64,000 bases of DNA from BOG-931 sp963761525. Its GTDB lineage: Bacteria > Pseudomonadota > Alphaproteobacteria > Rhizobiales > Xanthobacteraceae. The translations under genes were made by a program, and so were the position numbers. Below the pieces are notes generated by a model that made no database searches, had not been told where the DNA came from, and saw only the letters and a list, made by a program, of their open reading frames with translations. Where the stretch lies: the NCBI GenBank assembly GCA_963761525.1, contig CAVXHG010000008.1, positions 1,426,001 to 1,490,000 of the forward strand, written 5' to 3'. This document shows positions 11,931 through 21,312 of this stretch, piece by piece. Position 1 is the stretch's first letter. Each line of letters opens with the position of its first letter.

Positions 11931-13561
11931 TTATGCATCTCTCCCGTGTTTGTCTCTCGCACCCAGCAAAAAGTAGGTATCCATCACGCCCTTACCCTTG
12001 ATCTCCAGTTGACCGCGCGGCTCGAATGAAAATGCATCGCCGAGCACGCGACGCGTTGCGCCAGAGACATGGATGCAGCCGGTGACGCCAAAGGTCTCCA
12101 TGCGGCTCGCCGTATTCACGGTGTCGCCCCAGACGTCATAAATGAACTTGTGGGAGCCAATGACGCCGGCGACAACGGGGCCGGTGTGGATTCCAATCCT
12201 GGCTTCCAGATCGATGCGCATCGAGCCGCGCAGCCCCTGGACGATTGCCAGCATGTCGAGCGCGAGCGCGGCGACGCGGTGCGTGTGGTCCGGCAGCGGT
12301 TCGGGCAACCCGCCGGCCACCATATAGGCGTCGCCGATGGTCTTGATCTTTTCCAGCCCGTGCTCGGCAACGGCGCGATCGAAACTGGAGAATACCGTCG
12401 ACAGAATCTCCAAGACTTTGTCCGGCGGCAATTCCGCCGCCAAAGGGGTGAAGCCGACCAGATCAGAGAAAAGAATAGTTGCCTCGGCATATCGGTCAGC
12501 AATGACCGTTTCACCGTTTCGCATGCGGCTCACGATGGTATGGGGCAAAATATTGAGCAGGAGCGTTTCGGAGCGCTGCTTTTCGATGCGCAACTCTTCG
12601 AAATGGCTCTGCTCGCGGTCGCGCAGCCATTTCTTTTCGAGGCACGCATCGATTCGGGCGCGCAACAGGACCGTATTAAACGGCTTCGGCAGATAATCTT
12701 CTGCACCGCCCTCGATGCAGCGTATGGCGCTCTCGGCTTCATCTAGAGCGGTGATCATGATCACCGGAATGTGCCGTGTGTGCAAACTCGACTTCAGTCG
12801 ACAGAGGAGTTCAAATCCGTCCATCCCCGGCATGATAAGATCGAGCAAATCAAATCGAAACTCACATGAATGAGGCGTTCAAGGGCACTGGCGGCATCCT
12901 CCGCCGTCTCGACTTCGTGTCCATCCCGCAAGAGGTGCGGCGTCAGGAGGTCGCGATTTGCGGCGGTGTCATCGACAATGAGGATTCGGCTCGATCGCCC
13001 ACGTCGCACCCTTTCACGTTCCAAATCGATCGGCGCGGTTCTGTTCAGCAAGTCGCCGATGAGGCCGATTGGCTTCGTCTGCGTTAGGCGCGGCTCCATG
13101 CTCGATTGGCCGGCGCGATCGACAATGGCGTCGATTTGAACGCGCAGTTCGTCGGACGCTACCTGCACCTTTTTGAGATCGTTTAGGAGCTGCTTGTGGC
13201 CGCGATCCTGCATATCCTTGAGCAGCATTTCGCCATAGCCTTTGATCGTATTAAGCGGCGCACGCAGGTCGTGACGCAGCCGTCTGCGGTAGGCCTCGAC
13301 AGCCTGCTGCTCGTCAGGAATCACATCGGGCGTATCGATGAAACGGCTAACGAGCGTTGCGAGATCGACGCTCGCGGTGCGCATGCGGTCGAGATCGGAG
13401 ATTGCCTCATCGAGATGAAAACGCCGCGCGTCTTGGATCATGATGTCGAGAAATCCGGTCATCGCGACAATGGGTGCGTTCAGTTCCTGGCGCAGGAGTG
13501 CTGCCAGGGCGTGCTCAAGCCGGTCAGACAATTCCGAGATTTCGGATAGTGCTTCAGTCAT
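11931..13561 (-). pseudogene. HisKA-like / receiver / class III nucleotide cyclase fusion, frameshifted
   Basis: Signalling protein of about 543 residues after repair. Order of domains: an N-terminal dimerisation/HisKA-like region with LRHDLRAPLNTIKGYGEML but no ATPase domain; a receiver domain beginning RILIVDDTAANRDLL; a linker helix; and a class III adenylate/guanylate cyclase domain (ILFSDLVGFT, IKTIGDAYMVAGG, GIHTGPVVAGVIG, DVWGDTVNTASRM). The frame changes near 12848, exactly where the phospho-acceptor aspartate motif (LDLIMPGMDG) should follow. One missing T in a short T run explains it, the opposite direction to the breaks in the first 10 kb. Both halves are otherwise well preserved. 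The downstream half could only be made by reinitiation or frameshifting. Confidence 0.82.
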
Positions 13562-13807
13562 GCCGCATGCCGGGATTGTTCTGGAAAGAGCGGCGGCTTT
13601 GTACGACGCTCCCGCAACACCCGGATTTTACGGGCAGCCGACCGAGGTCAGACGGCAACTTCGCGGCGGACCATTTTTGCTGACGCTTTAATGATTTCAA
13701 ATGCTTAATTCCTTTGCGGGTAGCCTTGGTCATTTATGGCTTGGGCCCACTACCCGCTTGTCCCACACGCTATCCCTATACCGAATCAAACTGACCGAAA
13801 GGTGGCC

Positions 13808-13888
13808 GCGGCCCTCGGCTCTGCTGCTGCCAGATAGGCGCCTTATGCCGGGGTCGACGTCACCGAACTGTTCTCCGCAGACGATACC
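13808..13888 (+). pseudogene. Remnant of ABC sugar-binding protein
   Basis: Twenty-seven codons in one frame resemble two separate parts of the solute-binding protein encoded at 18002-19366: residues around 19-30 (AALGSAAA, APY) and around 170-180 (GIDVTELFPAD in the intact gene, GVDVTELFSAD here). An in-frame TAG interrupts the segment and about 140 residues are missing between the parts. This is seen directly by comparing the two places in the window. It is not expressed as a protein. Confidence 0.65.
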
Positions 13889-13889
13889 T

Positions 13890-13960
13890 ACACAAGCAGC
13901 CGAAGCTCACCGCCTGAGCCAGTCGCGTAATTTTCGCGGCAAGCCGGTCTTTGAGTTCGT
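13890..13960 (+). pseudogene. Remnant of MDR oxidoreductase C-terminus
   Basis: About 24 codons match the last residues of the oxidoreductase at 10920-11846: AAEAHRLSQSRNFRGKPVFEF here against AADAHRLSESRHFRGKLVFEV there. It lacks everything upstream and its own stop, and it runs into the convergent dehydrogenase gene. It directly abuts the binding-protein remnant in a different frame. Confidence 0.7.
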
Positions 13961-13972
13961 TAATGACAATCC

Positions 13973-14785
13973 TCATGCCGGCGCCAGATCGAACCCGGAA
14001 TCGTATTCGTCGCTGCAAAACGGCCCGCCCTGGTACCAATCTCCGATTGGATCCGACGCAAGCGTTTCCTGCGCAGCCAACGCGGCAGCTGCGTGATCTT
14101 CCGCCCTGCCCGTCGGACGATAGCCGTATCGATAAGCCGCCTCGTTGTCCCACCAGCTTCGTTCGTTGTCGGAAGCGCCGAAAAATATCTCGTGCTTTAA
14201 GTTTGGATGCTCAAGCCCAATCCGGATGAGTTGAACCAGATCTTCCGGGCTTATCCAGATCGCCAAGCGGCGCCGGTCGACCGGCGCGTCGGCGAAATTG
14301 CCGATGCGAATGCATGTGACGCCAATGCCATGCTTGTAGGCATAGAGCGCGCCGAGCGCTTCGCCGAATGCCTTGCTCATGCCGTAGCGGGAATCCGGGC
14401 GTACCGGCTCGTCCGTGCCGATTTTGCGCTGCCGCGGGTAAAAACCGACCGCGTGATTCGACGAAGCAAACACCACGCGCTTAACTCTTTTGCGCCGGGC
14501 TGCCTCGAACAGGTTGTAACAGCCAATGATGTTAGCCTGCAGTATCCGGTCCCAGGATTGTTCGACCAACTCTCCACCCAAATGCACAATTCCGTCGACG
14601 CCGTCGGCAATTTTCTCGACTTGCGCCAGATCGGCGAGATCGGCTTGCACGAAAGTCTGATGGCTCGCGAGGTCGGTTGGCTGACGAATGTCGCTCCAGC
14701 GAATATTTGGATACACGCCGTCGAGCAATTTGCGCAGTCGCGTACCGATGCCCCCCGCTGCCCCCGTGACCAAAACCGTTTGCAT
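13973..14785 (-). CDS. udh: Uronate-dehydrogenase-like NAD-dependent SDR
   Basis: Extended short-chain dehydrogenase of 270 residues, most like uronate dehydrogenases, which oxidise D-galacturonate or D-glucuronate to the aldarolactone with NAD. Cofactor loop TGAAGGIG is at 7-14, an ASSNHAVGFYP block near 108-117, and catalytic Y134/K138 in DSRYGMSKAFGE. The start is placed at ATG 14785 because GGGGAG lies seven bases upstream; the in-frame ATG at 14803 has no such site. It is divergent from the TRAP transporter starting at 14904, which fits uptake and oxidation of a sugar acid. The substrate is inferred from family and context only. Confidence 0.8.
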   Translation of the reverse strand: MQTVLVTGAAGGIGTRLRKLLDGVYPNIRWSDIRQPTDLASHQTFVQADLADLAQVEKIADGVDGIVHLGGELVEQSWDRILQANIIGCYNLFEAARRKRVKRVVFASSNHAVGFYPRQRKIGTDEPVRPDSRYGMSKAFGEALGALYAYKHGIGVTCIRIGNFADAPVDRRRLAIWISPEDLVQLIRIGLEHPNLKHEIFFGASDNERSWWDNEAAYRYGYRPTGRAEDHAAAALAAQETLASDPIGDWYQGGPFCSDEYDSGFDLAPA

Positions 14786-14903
14786 CGCTATCTCCCCGAT
14801 CATCGGCGCTATTGATGGTGTCTCAGTCCGCTATATGATCCCTCTCAACAATAATGAATAGCGGCCGGCGCGCGTTACAAAGCCGGTCGGAGGGGAGACG
14901 GCT

Positions 14904-15905
14904 ATGGATCGTCGTACACTTGTGCGCCTTGGCGCTTATTCGGCTGTTGCCGGAATGGCAGCAAATCTCGGCACTCCAGCGCGCGCGCAGCAGAAGCTTG
15001 CACTGAAAGCCTCGGATGTTCACCCCGAAGGTTATCCGACCGTGGCGGCGGTCGAGAGCTTCGGCAAAAAGCTCGAGGCCGCGACGAATGGGCGGCTCAG
15101 CGTTCAGATGTATGCCGCGATGCAACTCGGTGGCGAGAAAGAAGCTATCGAACAGGCGCAGGTCGGGGCAATCCAGCTGGCGCGAGTATCGGTTGGCACG
15201 CTTGGCCCGGTGATCGACGACCTCAATGTATTCAATCTGCCATTCCTGTTCCGCAACACGGGTCATATGCAGAGGGTCATCGATGGCGATATCGGGGCCG
15301 AATTGCTCGACAAGGTCACAAACAATGACAAGGCGGGACTGGTCGCGCTGTGCTGGATGGATGCTGGAGCGCGCAGCATCTACACCGTCAAGAAGCCGGT
15401 TCACGCCATCGCCGATCTCAAGGGCCTGAAAATCCGGGTCATCGGCAATCCGATGTTTGTCGACATGATGAACGCGCTCGGCGGCAACGGCGTCGCCATG
15501 GGGTACGATCAGGTTTTCAGTGCCCTGCAAACCGGCGTGGTCGATGGCGCAGAAAACAATCCGCCAAGCTACGTGTTCGACAACCACTATACGGTGGCCA
15601 AATACTACACCCTGACGCAGCACCTGATCGTTCCTGAAGTCCTGGTGTTCTCACGCCGGACCTGGGATTCGCTGAGCAAGGACGACCAGGTAGCGATCAA
15701 GAAACTCGGCCGTGAAGCGCAGCTTGAAGAGCGTGACCTTTGGAACAAATACGAGGCGGCAGCGCTCGACAAAGCCAAGGCCGCAGGTAACGAGATCATC
15801 GATATAGCTGACAAGAAACCGTTCCAGGACGCAGTCAAACCGGTGTGGGACAAGTACGGCCCGAAATACGCGACAACGGTCAAGCGCATCCAGGACGTTG
15901 CATAG
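14904..15905 (+). CDS. dctP: TRAP transporter solute-binding protein (DctP family)
   Basis: Periplasmic binding protein of 333 residues for a tripartite ATP-independent transporter, usually binding a carboxylate. The N-terminus MDRRTLVRLG followed by a hydrophobic stretch and TPARAQ looks like a twin-arginine-type signal peptide cut near residue 28. The region GLKIRVIGNPMFVDMMNALG holds the arginine that usually grips the substrate carboxylate. A GGAGGGGAG-like site precedes ATG 14904. First gene of a dctPQM operon, divergent from the uronate-dehydrogenase-like gene, so a uronate or similar sugar acid is a reasonable ligand. Confidence 0.9.
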   Translation: MDRRTLVRLGAYSAVAGMAANLGTPARAQQKLALKASDVHPEGYPTVAAVESFGKKLEAATNGRLSVQMYAAMQLGGEKEAIEQAQVGAIQLARVSVGTLGPVIDDLNVFNLPFLFRNTGHMQRVIDGDIGAELLDKVTNNDKAGLVALCWMDAGARSIYTVKKPVHAIADLKGLKIRVIGNPMFVDMMNALGGNGVAMGYDQVFSALQTGVVDGAENNPPSYVFDNHYTVAKYYTLTQHLIVPEVLVFSRRTWDSLSKDDQVAIKKLGREAQLEERDLWNKYEAAALDKAKAAGNEIIDIADKKPFQDAVKPVWDKYGPKYATTVKRIQDVA

Positions 15906-15944
15906 CGATCCACGAGTTTCGGAAGGCCCAGCGCGGAAACAACA

Positions 15945-16454
15945 ATGGCGCTCCTCTATCGCAGGCTGATGGACGCGCTATATCTCGCCTGCATACTCGT
16001 CGCCGGCACCGCCCTCGTTTTGATCTCGGCTGTGATCCCTTGGGCGGTGTTTACCCGCTACGTCCTCAACAGCGCGGCGTCGTGGCCTGAACCGACTGCC
16101 GTATTGCTAACAATCGTTGTCACTTTTATTGGCGCGGCAGCTTGTTATCGCCGCCGCCTCCACATGAACGTGTCTTTCTTCGTCGTGAGATTCCCTACCC
16201 GACTTCGACTGCTTGCGGAGCTGCTAGCCGAACTCCTGGTGGCGACCATGGCGTTGTTCATGGTCGTGTATGGCGAAAAGCTGGTCGCGGTCACCTGGTA
16301 CAACACCATCGCGGATTTTCCTTCGTTATCGGTCGGCGTGACTTATCTGCCGATCCCCGTCGGAGGCGCGGTTCTTCTGCTTTTCGTCATCGAACGCGTG
16401 CTGTTCGGCGTACCGCCGGATCCCGAAGCCGCAAATCCCGGCATCATTGAGTAA
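15945..16454 (+). CDS. dctQ: TRAP transporter small permease (DctQ)
   Basis: Inner-membrane protein of 169 residues with four predicted helices (about 15-35, 48-65, 85-108 and 128-150), the usual size and layout of the small TRAP subunit. The conserved PEP-like pattern between helices one and two (SWPEPTAVLLT) is present. It starts 39 bases after dctP and is followed by the large permease 21 bases later, so the three genes should be one transcript. Confidence 0.9.
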   Translation: MALLYRRLMDALYLACILVAGTALVLISAVIPWAVFTRYVLNSAASWPEPTAVLLTIVVTFIGAAACYRRRLHMNVSFFVVRFPTRLRLLAELLAELLVATMALFMVVYGEKLVAVTWYNTIADFPSLSVGVTYLPIPVGGAVLLLFVIERVLFGVPPDPEAANPGIIE

Positions 16455-16475
16455 AAGGCAAAGCGAGGCAGCGCC

Positions 16476-17765
16476 ATGGACGTCGCCGTTTTGCTCACAA
16501 CGATGTTCTTCTGTTTCTTCATCGGCGTGCCGATTGCCTATTCGCTCGCACTCGCTGCGATCGCCGGTGCGATGTGGATCGGCATTCCGCTTGAAGCGGT
16601 CATGCTGAAAATCTCGGACGGCGTCAGCAAGGTCGCCATGCTGACTATTCCCTTCTTCGTGCTTGCTGGCGCAATCATGGCCGAGGGTGGCATGGCGCGG
16701 CGCCTCGTCGCGTTCGCCGATGTTCTGGTGGGCTTTACTCGCGTGCGCGGCGGCCTTTCGGTCGTAAACGTTCTGGCAACGACGTTCCTCAGCGGTATTT
16801 CCGGCTCCGCGGTTGCCGACACTTCGGCCATAGGCTCGGTGATGATCCCGCAAATGGAGCGGAGTGGGTTTCCCCGGGTATTCGCGACCAACGTGACGAT
16901 CACAGCCTCGGTGCAGGCTCTTCTGGTGCCGCCAAGCCACAACGCGGTGATCTATTCGCTCGCCACCGGCGGTACAATTTCGATCATCAGCCTGTTCATG
17001 GCCGGCGTTGTTCCTGGTCTGCTGCTCGGCTTCTCGCTGATCGTGCTCTGCCTGGTTATTGCCTACCGCGACAGTCATCCGCGCGGGCAACGTGTGCCGC
17101 TCCGGGAAGCCGTGAGAATTACTTTCGACGCGCTCTGGGGCCTGATTACGCTCGCCATCATTCTCGGCGGCATTCTCGGCGGCGTGTTCACCGCGATCGA
17201 AGCAGGCGCGGTTGCCTGTGTCTGGGCATTTTTTGTGACCATGTTAATCTACCGCGATTATCGTTGGCGCGATCTGCCGCGGCTTGTGCACCGCACCCTA
17301 CGCACAGTGGCAATGGTGCTCATGCTGATCGCCTGCGCGTCGAGCGTCGGCTACGTGATGGCGCTGACGCAAATGCCCGCGAAAATCACCGCGTTCTTTC
17401 TCAGCATCTCGAGCGACAAATACGTCATCCTGCTGCTCGTCAACGTGATGTTGCTGGTGCTTGGCTGTCTACTCGACATGGCGCCGTCGATCCTGATTTG
17501 CACGCCGATCCTGCTCCCGGTGATGATCAATTTCGGAGTGAGCCCGGTGCACTTCGGCATCATCATGATGCTTAATCTCGGAATTGGCCTTTGCCACCCG
17601 CCAGTCGGCGCAATTCTGTTTGTCGGTTGCGCAGTCGGCAAGACCACGATCGAAGAAGTCATGCGCAAGATCTGGCCGTTCTATGGAGTCATGCTCGCGG
17701 TGCTCCTGTTAGTCACCTACTTCCCGGCCATTTCCCTCTGGCTGCCACATGCGCTTGGGCTTTGA
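16476..17765 (+). CDS. dctM: TRAP transporter large permease (DctM)
   Basis: Sodium-coupled membrane transporter subunit of 429 residues with about 12 hydrophobic segments, the normal DctM length. Typical family stretches are GVPIAYSLALAA near the N-terminus, GISGSAVADTSAIGSVMIPQM at about 109-129, and LGCLLDMAPSILICTPILLP near 330. Third gene of the dctPQM operon. A 236-base interval without a gene follows before the ABC importer. Confidence 0.93.
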   Translation: MDVAVLLTTMFFCFFIGVPIAYSLALAAIAGAMWIGIPLEAVMLKISDGVSKVAMLTIPFFVLAGAIMAEGGMARRLVAFADVLVGFTRVRGGLSVVNVLATTFLSGISGSAVADTSAIGSVMIPQMERSGFPRVFATNVTITASVQALLVPPSHNAVIYSLATGGTISIISLFMAGVVPGLLLGFSLIVLCLVIAYRDSHPRGQRVPLREAVRITFDALWGLITLAIILGGILGGVFTAIEAGAVACVWAFFVTMLIYRDYRWRDLPRLVHRTLRTVAMVLMLIACASSVGYVMALTQMPAKITAFFLSISSDKYVILLLVNVMLLVLGCLLDMAPSILICTPILLPVMINFGVSPVHFGIIMMLNLGIGLCHPPVGAILFVGCAVGKTTIEEVMRKIWPFYGVMLAVLLLVTYFPAISLWLPHALGL

Positions 17766-18001
17766 GCTAAAACTCGCCCAGGCATATCAACGCGTTAAAC
17801 CGGTCCGGTCGGCGGTTCGGCGTTAAATTTAGCTCTCGTAAGAACCTTTGCCGGATAGCCTACCGCGAAGTGGGCAAAACGTCGCAAACGGCGAAGCTTA
17901 TTGGACGAAAGCTCTACTAGCCGCCCTGCGGCGATGAGAGTATGTTTTCAGTTGCGCCAACAAAAAAACAAAACAGCTATGGCGGCCAAAGGGAGGAAAT
18001 G

Positions 18002-19366
18002 ATGAGCCAATCCGTATTTTTTGCTCGCCCGTCTCGCCGCAGCCTGCTGAAGTCGGCAGCGCTCGGCTCTGCTGCCGCCGTTGCGGCGCCTTACGTTAAA
18101 GACACTTATGCCGCCGGTTCGCTGTCGCTTGGCGTATGGGATCATTGGGTTCCCGGCGCGAACAACACGCTGACCAAGCTTTGCAATGAATGGGGTGCAA
18201 AGAACAATTGCGAAGTGAAAATCGACTATATCACCTCGCAGGGTGAGAAAGACAAATTGACCGCGGCCGCCGAAGCGCAAGCCGGCACTGGCCACGACAT
18301 CATGTCTCACCGCGACTGGAACATCCGCATTCACCAGAACACACTTGAACCGCTGGACGACATTGTTACCCAGCTCATCAAGCAATACGGCCCAATCAGC
18401 CCGGTCGCCGAATACCTCGCAAAGATCAAAGGCACCTGGATGGGTGTCGCCACCACGGTCGGAAGCCAGGTGAAGCCGTGCTGCTCGCGCATCAGCCTTT
18501 ACAAACAACATGCCGGAATCGATGTGACCGAACTGTTCCCGGCCGATGAATCCAAATGGGACAAGGCCAAAACCGATAGCTGGACCTGGGACACCTACCT
18601 CGACTCGGCGCAGAAACTTTTCAAAGCCGGCTTCCCGGTCGGATTGCCGATGGGCCAATCGAGCGACGCGCTCGACTGGACTGGCGCTCTTTTCAATTCA
18701 TTCGGCGTGGTCCTTGTCGATGCCAAAGACAATATCAAGGTCAATTCCGACGAAACGCGCACAGTCCTCGAGTACCTAAAGAAGCTGATGGCGGTGAACC
18801 CGCCGGAGGTTTACGCTTGGGACGATGCCGGCAATAACCGCTGGCTTATTTCCGGCAAGGGTTCGAGCATCATGAACCCGCCGAGCGCCTGGGCGGTAGC
18901 GAAGCGCGACAACCCGAGTGTCGCGGCGGATTGCTGGACGCATCCAATGCCGAAGGGTCCGAAAGGCCGCTTCGTCGGCCAGTTGCCGCAGTTCTATGGC
19001 TTGTGGAACTTCTCCAAGAACAAGCCAGCCGCGAAAGACCTGTTGCTCTACATTTCCCAGAAGGATGCCGTTGCCCAATTGGTGCAGGCGTCGTTCGGCT
19101 ACGACCTGCCGTCCTTCAAGACCATGTACGATCTGCCGACTTGGCAGACCGTCGAGCCGCCAGTCGGCACCGTCTACAGCTACCCGCCGCGCGGCGATGA
19201 GCAAACATCGATCGCCGGCGCACCGGCGCGATCGGAAGTTGGCGCCCAGATCTACAATCAGGCGATCAGCACCGTGATGATCGCCAAATTCACTCAGGGC
19301 AATGAGAAACTCGACGACGTGATCAAGTGGGCGGAGAACGAGCTCGAGGGCACTCTGCGCGTTTAA
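18002..19366 (+). CDS. Sugar ABC transporter substrate-binding protein
   Basis: Family 1 extracellular solute-binding protein of 454 residues. The N-terminus has RRSLLKSAALGSAAA, a twin-arginine-type signal peptide ending near residue 35. The start is set at ATG 18002 because GGGAGG ends five bases upstream; the reading frame is open further upstream without a ribosome site. The mature part has the usual two-lobe pattern of carbohydrate-binding proteins. It leads a four-gene importer. A broken partial copy lies at 13808-13888. Confidence 0.9.
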   Translation: MSQSVFFARPSRRSLLKSAALGSAAAVAAPYVKDTYAAGSLSLGVWDHWVPGANNTLTKLCNEWGAKNNCEVKIDYITSQGEKDKLTAAAEAQAGTGHDIMSHRDWNIRIHQNTLEPLDDIVTQLIKQYGPISPVAEYLAKIKGTWMGVATTVGSQVKPCCSRISLYKQHAGIDVTELFPADESKWDKAKTDSWTWDTYLDSAQKLFKAGFPVGLPMGQSSDALDWTGALFNSFGVVLVDAKDNIKVNSDETRTVLEYLKKLMAVNPPEVYAWDDAGNNRWLISGKGSSIMNPPSAWAVAKRDNPSVAADCWTHPMPKGPKGRFVGQLPQFYGLWNFSKNKPAAKDLLLYISQKDAVAQLVQASFGYDLPSFKTMYDLPTWQTVEPPVGTVYSYPPRGDEQTSIAGAPARSEVGAQIYNQAISTVMIAKFTQGNEKLDDVIKWAENELEGTLRV

Positions 19367-19395
19367 ACACGACGATTTGCCAAGACGACACACAG

Positions 19396-19456
19396 GCCGG
19401 CCTTGGGGGGCCGGCTCCAAGCCTAACGCGGTGGGAGGCTGATCCGAAGGGATCAG
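19396..19456 (+). promoter_or_regulatory. Two hairpins between binding protein and permease genes
   Basis: Stem GCCGGCC (19396-19402) pairs with GGCCGGC (19409-19415). A second stem CTGATCC (19439-19445) pairs with GGATCAG (19450-19456) around a GAAG tetraloop. They sit in the 99-base gap after the binding-protein stop and have no T-run. Hairpins here commonly protect the abundant binding-protein mRNA or lower downstream expression; that role is inferred. Confidence 0.55.
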
Positions 19457-19465
19457 CAGCGTGAA

Positions 19466-20413
19466 ATGGCAGATACCGTCCAGAATTGGTCGCCCGGACT
19501 GCAAGCTTCGGTCGGACAATCGTCCGCAATCGAAAAATTGCGGCTGTTCCTGCGTCGCCGATCGACCGTCGCCTTCCTGATGTGCTTGCCGCTGATCGCG
19601 ATCGTCGGCTGCTTGATCATCTATCCAGCATTCTATTCGATCTATCTTTCGATGCTGAACAAGGCCCAGACGCGCTTCATCGGGCTTGGCAATTTCCAGT
19701 TCCTGCTGTCGCGCGACGTATTCCGGATGGTGGTCGAGCAGACGGCAATCTTCGCGGTTAGCGCCGTGTTCTTCAAAGCATTGATCGGGCTCATCACCGC
19801 GCATCTGATCAACAACCTGCCCGCCAAGGGTCAACGCAAGTGGCGTGGTATGCTGCTGGTGCCATGGGTCATTCCGCTGGCGCTGTCTTCGCTCGGCTGG
19901 TGGTGGTTGTTCGATCCCACCCATTCAGCGTTCAATTATGTGCTCGAAGAGCTTGGCTTCGGCGAAATTCCATGGCTGAGCGATCCGTACTGGGCACGGT
20001 TCTCGGTAATCCTGGTCAATGTCTGGTACGGCGCGCCATTCTTCCTGATCATGTATCTCGCCGCGCTCAAATCAGTGCCGGAACAACTCTACGAGGCCGC
20101 GTCCATCGACGGCGCTAACGCCTGGCAAAAGTTCGTCCACATCACGCTGCCGATGATGCACAACATCATCGCCATTACCGTGCTGTTCTCCCTGATCGTC
20201 ACCTTTGCCAATTTTGACATCGTACAGATCATGACGGCCGGCGGTCCGCGCAACATGACCCACGTGTTCGCGACTTACGCCTTCATGCTCGGCATCCGTT
20301 CCGGCGACCTGCCGCTCGGCGCCGCAACCTCGCTCTTTATGTTCCCCATCCTCGGTATCGCCGCAATTCTGATCCTGCGCGGGGTACGCAAGCGCGGCAG
20401 AGAAATCGGATGA
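19466..20413 (+). CDS. Sugar ABC transporter permease (MalF/UgpA type)
   Basis: Inner-membrane permease of 315 residues with six helices. The cytoplasmic EAA loop that docks the ATPase is EAASIDGANAWQKFVHITLP at about 211-230. The N-terminal cytosolic part is about 35 residues before the first helix. Its last bases overlap the next permease gene as ATGA at 20410-20413, so the two are translationally coupled. Ligand unknown beyond the carbohydrate-type family. Confidence 0.92.
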   Translation: MADTVQNWSPGLQASVGQSSAIEKLRLFLRRRSTVAFLMCLPLIAIVGCLIIYPAFYSIYLSMLNKAQTRFIGLGNFQFLLSRDVFRMVVEQTAIFAVSAVFFKALIGLITAHLINNLPAKGQRKWRGMLLVPWVIPLALSSLGWWWLFDPTHSAFNYVLEELGFGEIPWLSDPYWARFSVILVNVWYGAPFFLIMYLAALKSVPEQLYEAASIDGANAWQKFVHITLPMMHNIIAITVLFSLIVTFANFDIVQIMTAGGPRNMTHVFATYAFMLGIRSGDLPLGAATSLFMFPILGIAAILILRGVRKRGREIG

Positions 20414-21309
20414 GTACCGCAGCCGTCACGGCGCCCACCAGACAAAGCGCCAGCATCGGCGGCAGCCTTCGCCGCAATCGGCGCTGGGCGCTGATCATGT
20501 CCTACGTGTTTCTGGTGATCTTCGCGATCTTCTTCCTGATCCCGCCCTACTACATGGTCGTTACGTCGCTGAAGAGCGACGCCGAAGTAGCGCGCATGGC
20601 TACCAATCCCTGGATCATCGCCGACGGCGTTACGCTCGATCAGTTCAGAATTCTGCTGACACAGACCGACTTTCTCGTCTTCTTCAAGAACACGGTTATC
20701 GTCACGGTCTGCGTCGTCGCCATCACAATGGTGGTCAGCGTACTGGCGGCGTTCTCCCTCGGCCGCATGAAATTCTGGGGTTCCAGCATCCTCGCCACCG
20801 GAATCTTCCTGACCTATCTCATCCCCGACACGCTGCTGTTCATTCCGCTGTTTCAGATCGTTAAAAGCGTCGGCCTGCTCAATTCGTATTGGGGCATGGT
20901 CCTGGTCTATCCGACGCTCACGGTGCCGTTCTGCACCTGGATCATGATCGGCTATTTCCAGTCGATCCCGAAAGAGCTCGACGAGGCGGCCTTGATCGAC
21001 GGCGCGGGGCACATGCAAATGCTTACCAAGATTTTTATTCCGGTCGCCTTGCCTGGCATCATCGCCGCGATGATTTTCGCCTTTACGGTATCGTGGGCGG
21101 CGTTTGTCTACCCGATGGCGTTCCTCTATTCCGCCGACCAACAGGTTCTCACCGTCGGCACGGTGACGAGCCTAATCCGCGCCGACGTCTACAAGTGGGG
21201 AATGCTGATGGCCGGCGCACTGGTGGCCGCTGCCCCACCGCTCGTTATCTACGCGTTCCTGATGGACTACTACATCGCCGGCCTGACCGCCGGCGCCACC
21301 AAGGGCTGA
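20410..21309 (+). CDS. Sugar ABC transporter permease (MalG/UgpE type)
   Basis: Second permease of the importer, 299 residues and six helices. The EAA loop is DEAALIDGAGHMQMLTKIF at about 192-210. It overlaps the upstream permease by four bases and ends three bases before the ATPase start. Size and gene order are the standard layout for CUT1 sugar importers. Confidence 0.93.
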   Translation: MSTAAVTAPTRQSASIGGSLRRNRRWALIMSYVFLVIFAIFFLIPPYYMVVTSLKSDAEVARMATNPWIIADGVTLDQFRILLTQTDFLVFFKNTVIVTVCVVAITMVVSVLAAFSLGRMKFWGSSILATGIFLTYLIPDTLLFIPLFQIVKSVGLLNSYWGMVLVYPTLTVPFCTWIMIGYFQSIPKELDEAALIDGAGHMQMLTKIFIPVALPGIIAAMIFAFTVSWAAFVYPMAFLYSADQQVLTVGTVTSLIRADVYKWGMLMAGALVAAAPPLVIYAFLMDYYIAGLTAGATKG

Positions 21310-21312
21310 TCT

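Larger units (their letters stand above)
13562..13972. other. Non-coding stretch with chimeric gene debris
   Basis: No intact gene. From 13808 to 13888 one frame reads a shortened, stop-containing copy of an ABC sugar-binding protein resembling the gene at 18002. It keeps the signal-peptide segment AALGSAAA and APY, jumps about 140 residues, then has GVDVTELFSADD. At 13890 a different frame begins that matches the C-terminus of the oxidoreductase at 10920 (AAEAHRLSQSRNFRGKPVFEF). The pieces abut with no spacer. The first 240 bases of the interval show nothing recognisable. Confidence 0.7.
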
